This document shows, one piece after another, positions 14,024 through 19,442 of a stretch of DNA of 19,442 nt. Under the pieces are notes generated by a model that was not told the origin of the DNA, did not search any database, and saw only the letters and a list, made by a program, of their open reading frames with translations. Origin of the DNA: an uncultured Oscillospiraceae bacterium (GTDB lineage: Bacteria > Bacillota > Clostridia > Oscillospirales > Ruminococcaceae); NCBI GenBank assembly GCA_900540595.1, contig UQGL01000039.1, positions 1-19,442 on the forward strand. Reading direction: 5' to 3'. A program made the translations under genes and the position numbers. The stretch's first letter is position 1. Every line of letters starts with the position of its first letter.

Positions 14024-14785
14024 ATGATGACGATACGCGAATATGCCTGCCCCGCCACGCTGGAGGAGGCATGGCAGCTGAACCAGAAAAAGCCCAACCG
14101 CGTGCTGGGCGGTATGCTCTGGCTCAAGATGGAAAAGATCAATGTCGGCACGGCCATCGACCTGTCGGCCTTGGGGCTGGATACGATCGAGGAGACTGAC
14201 ACCGAGATCATCATCGGCGCTATGGCAACGCTGCGCGATCTGGAAACGAACGCCGCCCTGAATGCCTACACCGCGGGGGCTGTGCGGGAGGCTGTGCGCC
14301 ACATTGTCGGCGTGCAGTTCCGCAACTGCGCCACGGTGGGCGGCAGCATCTATGGCCGGTTCGGCTTTTCCGATGTGCTGACGCTGTTTTTGGCGCTGGA
14401 CTGCGAGGTCGAGCTGTACAGGGCGGGCCGGATGCCGCTGGCGCAGTTTGCCGCGATGCCCTATGACCGCGATATTCTGACCCACATCTGCCTGCGCAAG
14501 ACGCCGGGGCTGAAAGTGCAGTACCAGTCGGTGCGCGCGACCCAGACCGATTTCCCGATCCTGACCTGTGCGGCCGCCCGCACGGCGCAGGGGCAGTACC
14601 GCTTTGCCATCGGCGCGCGCCCGATGAAGGCCGTGCTTGTCACGCCGGACTGCGACCCGGCGCAGCTGCCCGCCGCCGTGCAGGCAGCCGTCAAGACCGG
14701 CAGCAACCTGCGCGGCAGTGCCGAGTACCGCACCCACCTGACCGGTGTGCTGGTCCGGCGTGCCGTGGCCGCGCTGGAAAATTGA
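14024..14785 (+). CDS. Xanthine-dehydrogenase-family FAD-binding subunit
   Basis: 253 residues, cytoplasmic. The two FAD contacts are visible: VLGGMLWLKM near residue 27 (the GGTDL-type pyrophosphate loop in its clostridial form) and RNCATVGGSIYGR at about residues 100-112. The subunit passes electrons from the iron-sulfur clusters to its acceptor. At 253 residues it is shorter than the usual 280-290, mainly in the C-terminal domain. GGAG lies 8 nt before the first of two adjacent ATG codons. It leads a three-gene operon with the [2Fe-2S] and molybdopterin subunits and is divergent from the transporter operon. Confidence 0.9.
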   Translation: MMTIREYACPATLEEAWQLNQKKPNRVLGGMLWLKMEKINVGTAIDLSALGLDTIEETDTEIIIGAMATLRDLETNAALNAYTAGAVREAVRHIVGVQFRNCATVGGSIYGRFGFSDVLTLFLALDCEVELYRAGRMPLAQFAAMPYDRDILTHICLRKTPGLKVQYQSVRATQTDFPILTCAAARTAQGQYRFAIGARPMKAVLVTPDCDPAQLPAAVQAAVKTGSNLRGSAEYRTHLTGVLVRRAVAALEN

Positions 14786-14797
14786 CGGAGGTATACC

Positions 14798-15268
14798 ATG
14801 CAGATCACATTTACCTTAAATCATAAAAAAGTAACTGCCGAAATCGCGGCTGACACCGTGCTGCTGGACCTTGTGCGCAGCCTCGGCTGCAAGAGCGTCA
14901 AGCGCGGCTGCGAGACCGCCAACTGCGGCCTTTGCACGGTCTTTCTCGATGAAAAGCCGGTGCTGTCCTGCTCGGTGCTGGCGGCGCGGGTCAACGGCCG
15001 CAGCGTCACCACGCTGGAGGGGCTGCAGGAGGAGGCTGCCGAGTTCGGCGCCTTTATCGCCGATCAGGGTGCGGAGCAGTGCGGCTTCTGCAATCCGGGC
15101 TTTATTATGAATGCGCTGGCGCTTTTCCGGGAAAACCCCGACCCCGGCGAGGACGAAATCAAGGAGTATCTGGCCGGCAACCTCTGCCGCTGCTCCGGCT
15201 ATGAGGGCCAGCTGCGGGGTATTTTGAACTTTTTAGCGTGGAAAAAGGGGAAGGAGGCTGCCCAATGA
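14798..15268 (+). CDS. Xanthine-dehydrogenase-family [2Fe-2S] subunit
   Basis: 156 residues. The plant-ferredoxin-type cluster is bound by Cys38, Cys43, Cys46 and Cys58 (GCETANCGLC, then C in VLSCSV). The second cluster, close to the molybdenum, is bound by Cys95 and Cys98 (QCGFCNPG) and Cys130 and Cys132 (NLCRCSGY). All eight ligands are present and the length is normal. GGAGGT precedes the ATG at the usual distance, 12 nt after the FAD subunit stop. The gene's stop overlaps the next start as ATGA, so synthesis of the two subunits is coupled. Confidence 0.95.
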   Translation: MQITFTLNHKKVTAEIAADTVLLDLVRSLGCKSVKRGCETANCGLCTVFLDEKPVLSCSVLAARVNGRSVTTLEGLQEEAAEFGAFIADQGAEQCGFCNPGFIMNALALFRENPDPGEDEIKEYLAGNLCRCSGYEGQLRGILNFLAWKKGKEAAQ

Positions 15269-17541
15269 AAACCGTGAACCAGTCCATGCGCAAAAAGGAC
15301 GCCATGCAGCTTGTGACCGGCCAGCCCGTCTACATGGATGATGTCATCCCGCAGGACTGCCTGATCGTAAAGCTGCTGCGCTCCCCCCATGCCAACGCTA
15401 TCGTGCAGGAGATCGACACGAGCCGTGCCCTGCTGGTGCCGGGCATCGAGGCGATCTACACATGGAAGGATGTGGATCAGCAGGGCCGCCGCTACACCCA
15501 GGCGGGCCAGACCTACCCTGAGCCGAGCCCCTATGACCGGCTTGTCATCGACCGCCATGTCCGCTTTGCGGGGGATGTTGTCGCAATTTTGGCCGGCAAG
15601 GATGAAAAATGCGTCGATAAGGCGATGAAGCTCATCAAGGTCAGGTATGAGGTCCTGCCCGCCGTGCTGGACTACCACACGGCGCTGGACAACCCCGTCC
15701 TTGTCCACCCGGAGGAAAACTGGGAGTCGCTGGCACCGGTCGGGGCCGACAACAAGCGCAACCTGTGCGCCCACGATGAGAGCGGGGCGGGCGATATTGA
15801 GGCGGTGCTGGCGGGGTGCGATGTCGTCATCGACCATACATACCACACCCGCGCCTGCCAGCAGGCCATGATGGAGACCTTCCGCACCTACTGCAGCATA
15901 GACGCCTACGGGCGGCTGAATGTCCTCAGCTCGACCCAGATCGTTTTCCACTGCCGCCGGATTCTGGCCAATGCGCTGCACATCCCCAAGTCGATGATCC
16001 GGGTGGCCAAGCCCCGCATCGGCGGCGGCTTCGGCGCCAAGCAGACCTCGGTCTGCGAGGTCTACCCCGCCTTTGTGACATGGAAAACCAAAAAGCCCAG
16101 CAAGATCATCTTCAGCCGGTACGAGAGCCAGATTGCCTCCACCCCGCGCCATGAGATGGAGCTGCATGTCCGCCTTGGTGCGACAAAGGACGGCATCGTC
16201 AGGGGCATCGACCTCTACACCCTGTCCAACACCGGTGCTTACGGCGAGCATGGGCCTACAACGGTGGGCCTGTCCGGCCACAAATCCATCCCGCTCTACG
16301 GCAAGGCCGAGGCATTCCGCTTTGTCAGCGATGTCGTCTACACGAACCACATGTCCGCGGGCGCTTACCGCGGCTACGGTGCGACCCAAGGGTTGTTTGC
16401 GGTGGAGTCCGCCGTCAATGAGCTGGCCGACAAGCTGGGCATCGACCCGTTTGTGATCCGCCAGCGCAACATTGTCCATGAGGGCGATGTGATGCCCGCC
16501 TACTACGGGCAGGTCAACACCAGCTGCGCGCTGGACCGCTGCCTGCAGGCCGTGCATGACAACATCGGCTGGGACGAAAAATACCCCGTGCGCGACATGG
16601 GCAACGGCAAGGTGCGCGCCGTGGGCATGGGCATGGCGATGCAGGGCTCCGGCATCACGAGTGTGGATGTGGGCAGCGCCAGCCTGAAGATCAACGATGA
16701 CGGGTTCTATACCCTCTCAATCGGTGCAGCCGACATGGGCACCGGCTGCGACACGATTCTGGCGCAGATCGCCGCCGAGGTGCTGGAGTGCCCGCTCGAC
16801 AATGTGACGGTCCTCGGCGCGGACACCGATTCCTCGCCCTACGATTCCGGCTCCTACGCATCCAGCACGACCTATGTCACCGGCAAGGCGGTCGAGCAGT
16901 GCGCCGAGCAGCTCAAGCAGAAGATCTGTCAGGTCGGCGCGGGGCTGCTGGGCCTTGACGAGCGCGCGGTCGTCTTTGCGGGCGATGGCGTGACGAGCGA
17001 GGACGGCACGCAGCGCGCCACGCTGGCGCAGATCGCCGCAGCCTCCCAGTGCGGCAGCAATACGGCGCTGGAGGCAGTCGTGACCCACAGCTCGGAGATC
17101 TCGCCCCCGCCGTTCATGGTGGGCGCGGCCGAGGTCGAGGTCGATCTGGAAACCGGCGAGGCGCAGGTCATCCGCTATGAGGCGGCCGTTGACTGCGGCA
17201 CACCGGTCAACCCGAACCTTGCGCGGGTGCAGGCCGAGGGCGGCATCCTGCAGGGCATCGGTATGGCGCTGACCGAGAATGTCACCTACGATGACCGCGG
17301 CATGCCGCAGGAAAACTCGCTGATGCAGTACAAGATCCCGGCGCGCAACGACATCGGGCATATCCATGTCGTGTTTGAGAGCAGCTACGAGGGCACCGGC
17401 CCCTTCGGTGCCAAGAGCATCGGCGAGGTGGTCATCAACACCCCGCTGCCCGCCGTGGCCGATGCAATCTACCACGCCACCCACAAGCGGTTCTATGAGC
17501 TGCCCATCACCCGCGAGCAGATCGCGCTGGCCGGGCAGTAA
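15265..17541 (+). CDS. Xanthine-dehydrogenase-family molybdopterin-binding (catalytic) subunit
   Basis: 758 residues, normal for the large subunit. Visible family motifs: GGGFGAKQ at 253-260 and AYRGYG at 367-372, both around the molybdenum site, ADMGTGCDTILAQIAAE near 490-505, and the C-terminal AKSIGE where Glu721 (bases 17425-17427) should be the base that activates the metal-bound water. The start at 15265 has AAGGAGG upstream; an ATG at 15238 in the same frame lies inside the previous gene. The enzyme hydroxylates a heterocycle or aldehyde. Purines are the usual guess, but no purine gene is in the window, so the substrate stays open. A non-selenium enzyme is likely, since no selenium-hydroxylase accessory genes are adjacent. 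Confidence 0.93.
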   Translation: MKTVNQSMRKKDAMQLVTGQPVYMDDVIPQDCLIVKLLRSPHANAIVQEIDTSRALLVPGIEAIYTWKDVDQQGRRYTQAGQTYPEPSPYDRLVIDRHVRFAGDVVAILAGKDEKCVDKAMKLIKVRYEVLPAVLDYHTALDNPVLVHPEENWESLAPVGADNKRNLCAHDESGAGDIEAVLAGCDVVIDHTYHTRACQQAMMETFRTYCSIDAYGRLNVLSSTQIVFHCRRILANALHIPKSMIRVAKPRIGGGFGAKQTSVCEVYPAFVTWKTKKPSKIIFSRYESQIASTPRHEMELHVRLGATKDGIVRGIDLYTLSNTGAYGEHGPTTVGLSGHKSIPLYGKAEAFRFVSDVVYTNHMSAGAYRGYGATQGLFAVESAVNELADKLGIDPFVIRQRNIVHEGDVMPAYYGQVNTSCALDRCLQAVHDNIGWDEKYPVRDMGNGKVRAVGMGMAMQGSGITSVDVGSASLKINDDGFYTLSIGAADMGTGCDTILAQIAAEVLECPLDNVTVLGADTDSSPYDSGSYASSTTYVTGKAVEQCAEQLKQKICQVGAGLLGLDERAVVFAGDGVTSEDGTQRATLAQIAAASQCGSNTALEAVVTHSSEISPPPFMVGAAEVEVDLETGEAQVIRYEAAVDCGTPVNPNLARVQAEGGILQGIGMALTENVTYDDRGMPQENSLMQYKIPARNDIGHIHVVFESSYEGTGPFGAKSIGEVVINTPLPAVADAIYHATHKRFYELPITREQIALAGQ

Positions 17542-17580
17542 AAGGCAGGGAACGGCGAAAAAGACCCTCTGCGGGGGATA

Positions 17581-17623
17581 AAAAAATTGCAAGCCGGCAG
17601 ATCGCCGGCTTGCAATTTTTTTT
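17581..17623. terminator. Bidirectional intrinsic terminator after the molybdenum hydroxylase operon
   Basis: An 18-bp perfect stem (17581-17598 with 17604-17621), including the A and T runs, closes a 5-nt loop. The A run before and T run after make it active on both strands, ending the plus-strand enzyme operon and the minus-strand regulator gene that stops at 17640. Confidence 0.95.
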
Positions 17624-17639
17624 GGAGGAAAGGGATCCG

Positions 17640-18485
17640 TCAAAGCAGCTTGCAGCCCAGCGCCTGACTGGTGCGGGAGAGCGAGAGGTTGGCAAGCTCC
17701 TGATTGTCAAGGGTGTAGCGCAGGACCAGCACATTCGCGACAAAAAGCATTGCCAGCTTGGCGGGGATGCTGCCCGAGTCGAGCGGGTTCTCCTGCGCGC
17801 CGCAGAGCAGCACGACATCGGCCAGCGCCGCGCCGGGGGCGTCATCGTAGTGGGTGATCAGGATGACCTTGGCACCGTTCTCCTTGGCGAGGCGCAGCGT
17901 GTCCATCATGTCGCGGGTCGAGCCGGAGTAGGAGACGAAGAGCAGCACATCCTCGGGGCCCATCAGGCTGGCCGTGATGGCCTGCATGTGGCTGTCGCCC
18001 GCCGTGCGGAATTTGGTCGAGATCATCGAGAAGCGCGCCCAGATGTCCTCCGCCAGCACCTGACTGCCGCCCTGACCAAGGCAGTATACCTGACGCGCGC
18101 GCTGCAGCAGCGTGGCGGCGTGGTCGATGGCGTCGGGGTCCAGCACATTGCGGGTGCCGTTCAGCGCCTCCACAGCGGTGTTGTAGGCGTGGGTGACCAG
18201 CGTCTGGGTGTCCACACCCGGCTCCAGCTTGAGCGCGACCGGCATCGCGGTCGCGGTAGCCTTCGCCAGCGCGATCTTCATTTCGTTGTAGCCATCAAAG
18301 CCCAGCGAGCGGCAGAACCGGAAGATCGTTGCCTCGGCTACGCCGCAGGCCTTTGCCAGCGAGGAAATCGAAAGATACTGGGCGTCCTCAGCGTGCTGGA
18401 CAAGATAATCGGCCACGATGCCGCCTGATTTTGTCAGGCTGTCGCGCTTGGTGCGCAGCATCTCCCAAAAGCTCTGTTCTACCAT
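17640..18485 (-). CDS. MurR/RpiR-family transcriptional regulator (HTH + SIS)
   Basis: 281 residues. The N-terminal 75 residues form the RpiR helix-turn-helix (LSISSLAKACGVAEATIFRF, CRSLGFDGYNEMKIAL). Residues about 125-255 form a SIS sugar-phosphate-binding domain: VYCLGQGGSQVLAEDI, then VLLFVSYSGSTRDMMDTLRL and GAKVILITHY. Such proteins respond to phosphorylated sugars, often amino-sugar phosphates. It lies 35 nt downstream of the SGNH esterase gene on the same strand, so the two are probably one transcript. AAAGGA is upstream of the ATG at 18485 at a slightly long 12-nt distance. The effector is not readable from sequence. Confidence 0.93.
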   Translation of the reverse strand: MVEQSFWEMLRTKRDSLTKSGGIVADYLVQHAEDAQYLSISSLAKACGVAEATIFRFCRSLGFDGYNEMKIALAKATATAMPVALKLEPGVDTQTLVTHAYNTAVEALNGTRNVLDPDAIDHAATLLQRARQVYCLGQGGSQVLAEDIWARFSMISTKFRTAGDSHMQAITASLMGPEDVLLFVSYSGSTRDMMDTLRLAKENGAKVILITHYDDAPGAALADVVLLCGAQENPLDSGSIPAKLAMLFVANVLVLRYTLDNQELANLSLSRTSQALGCKLL

Positions 18486-18520
18486 GATTCTCGGGGTCCT
18501 TTCTCAAGCAAATAATGCGG

Positions 18521-19198
18521 TCAATGGGCGGCGGGGGCGCTGCCGGTCAGCTCCCTGTACAGCCCCTGCGCCAGCGCCCTGTGGGCTTCCTTTGTCATGT
18601 GCATGCCGTCCACCGGCGAGCATACCGCGCCGGGCAGGGTGTTCGCGTCCAGAAAGCGCACGCCGGGCAGGCCCTGCAGCATCGGCGCAAGGCGGGCGGC
18701 AATGCCGGCGCAGCGCTCGTGGCAGCCGGGGCCCATCTCCTCGCGGAAGATCAGCCTATCATATTCCGGCGTGATGACCGGCGGCACAATGACCAGCACA
18801 TCGGGGTGGGCGTTGTCGCGCCAGCACTCGGTCTGCAGCGCCTTTTTGGTCAGCCGCGCAATGCCCTGCGCGATCTGGTAGGAATCACAGGCGAAACGCG
18901 CCTTGCAGTCGTTCGTGCCCAGCATGATCGTCACGGTGTCAAGCGGCGCATGGCTCATCAGGATCGGGTTGATCAGGCGCAGGCCGTTCATCCCCTCGGT
19001 GATGGGGTCGTCAAACACGGCGGTGCGGCCGGGCAGGCCTTCCTCCGCAACGGCCCAGCCGGGGCCCAGCAGAGACTGCAGCACCATCGGGTAGCGTTCA
19101 TCGGGGCCGTAGCGGCCGTTGCGCACGGGGTCGTAGCCGTAGGTGTTGGAATCACCGAAGCAGAGAACCTGACGCTCTGTGATATTTTCATAGGTCAT
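18521..19198 (-). CDS. SGNH/GDSL-family hydrolase (esterase)
   Basis: 225 residues, cytoplasmic, no signal peptide. The four SGNH blocks are visible: block I CFGDSNTYGY with nucleophile Ser17, block II Gly in EEGLPGRT, block III GTND with Asn96, block V SPVDGMH with Asp197 and His200. The start at 19198 is chosen because AAAGGAG lies 8 nt upstream; the frame extends to 19222 without a better site. The family includes arylesterases, lysophospholipases and carbohydrate O-acetylesterases. Pairing with an RpiR regulator mildly favours a sugar ester as substrate, which is inference. Confidence 0.92.
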   Translation of the reverse strand: MTYENITERQVLCFGDSNTYGYDPVRNGRYGPDERYPMVLQSLLGPGWAVAEEGLPGRTAVFDDPITEGMNGLRLINPILMSHAPLDTVTIMLGTNDCKARFACDSYQIAQGIARLTKKALQTECWRDNAHPDVLVIVPPVITPEYDRLIFREEMGPGCHERCAGIAARLAPMLQGLPGVRFLDANTLPGAVCSPVDGMHMTKEAHRALAQGLYRELTGSAPAAH

Positions 19199-19248
19199 GG
19201 CAAAGGCTCCTTTTGTCAGCAAAAATGAAAAGATATTTCTTTTCTCTT

Positions 19249-19277
19249 ATTATAACGATTCTAAAATGGGCTGGCAA
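19249..19277 (-). promoter_or_regulatory. Near-consensus promoter of the SGNH-RpiR operon
   Basis: On the minus strand: -35 TTGCCA (19277-19272), 17-nt spacer, -10 TATAAT (19254-19249). Five of six and six of six matches make this the strongest promoter in the window. The leader is about 45 nt to the ATG at 19198. Confidence 0.7.
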
Positions 19278-19442
19278 TAGGCAAAAGCGCTATTTCCAAG
19301 GATACCTTTTTGTACAACATTGCCCTTTCAAGGGAAAAAACTGCCTGCCGGCTGCGGACAGTACGCAGCATGTGCAGGATTTTTTCTATAAGGCAATACC
19401 GCATAATTCTAAGTGCCGATACGGCGAGCGAGGTGCGGCAGC
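19278..19442. other. Right-end intergenic stretch without supported gene
   Basis: No open frame with a ribosome site is visible here. It is AT-rich up to about 19410, contains TTTTTGTACAA near 19307-19317 (the same motif as at 2253-2263) and ends in a GC-rich segment beginning GTGCCGATACGGCGAGCG that continues past the window. The end may be the edge of a repeat or of a neighbouring gene; this cannot be decided here. Confidence 0.4.

Noticed and set aside
1..19442. CRISPR array, tRNA/rRNA genes, transposase or phage genes
   Set aside because: No regularly spaced repeats, cloverleaf-like sequence or mobile-element motifs were seen on reading both strands.

Overview
The window reads as a chromosomal piece of a GC-rich, gut-type Firmicute (Clostridia; the Oscillospirales/Faecalibacterium-Gemmiger area is my guess). 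Reasons: Gram-positive-style lipoprotein signals with a Cys lipobox, AGGAGG-type ribosome sites, ABC sugar importers without their own ATPase, a GH112 phosphorylase of the clostridial size, and a clostridial-type three-subunit molybdenum hydroxylase. I saw no phage, insertion sequence, CRISPR array or tRNA.

Left half (1-9570): a host-glycan module. A GH2 beta-galactosidase (cut by the left edge) ends at a strong terminator. A convergent AraC-type regulator follows. Across a 417-bp AT-rich divergent region full of direct and inverted repeats starts a colinear operon: GH112 galacto-N-biose/lacto-N-biose phosphorylase, sugar-binding lipoprotein, two permeases, a small helical protein and a right-handed beta-helix enzyme. 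I read the last two as subunits I and II of a split GH136 lacto-N-biosidase; the two Asp residues spaced by seven that GH136 uses are present. None of the enzymes seen complete carries a signal peptide. The simplest model is import of an intact oligosaccharide such as lacto-N-tetraose, cytoplasmic cleavage to lacto-N-biose and lactose, phosphorolysis of the first and hydrolysis of the second by the GH2 enzyme.

Middle (9614-17541): a molybdenum module. On the minus strand, five genes run from a FecCD/BtuCD-type importer (binding lipoprotein, permease, ATPase) through a ModE-like winged-helix protein lacking the molybdate-binding domains to a two-domain protein fusing a THEP1-like P-loop NTPase to a MocA-like nucleotidyltransferase. 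Divergently on the plus strand lie the FAD, [2Fe-2S] and molybdopterin subunits of a xanthine-dehydrogenase-family enzyme. The 146-bp region between them holds a 32-bp inverted repeat with ModE-box-like geometry covering the promoter. I infer a molybdate (or tungstate) importer, cofactor maturation and the enzyme that uses the cofactor, under one regulator.

Right end (17581-19442): a perfect bidirectional terminator, then on the minus strand an SGNH/GDSL esterase followed by a MurR/RpiR regulator, transcribed from a near-consensus promoter at 19249-19277. The last ~165 bases hold no gene that I can support.
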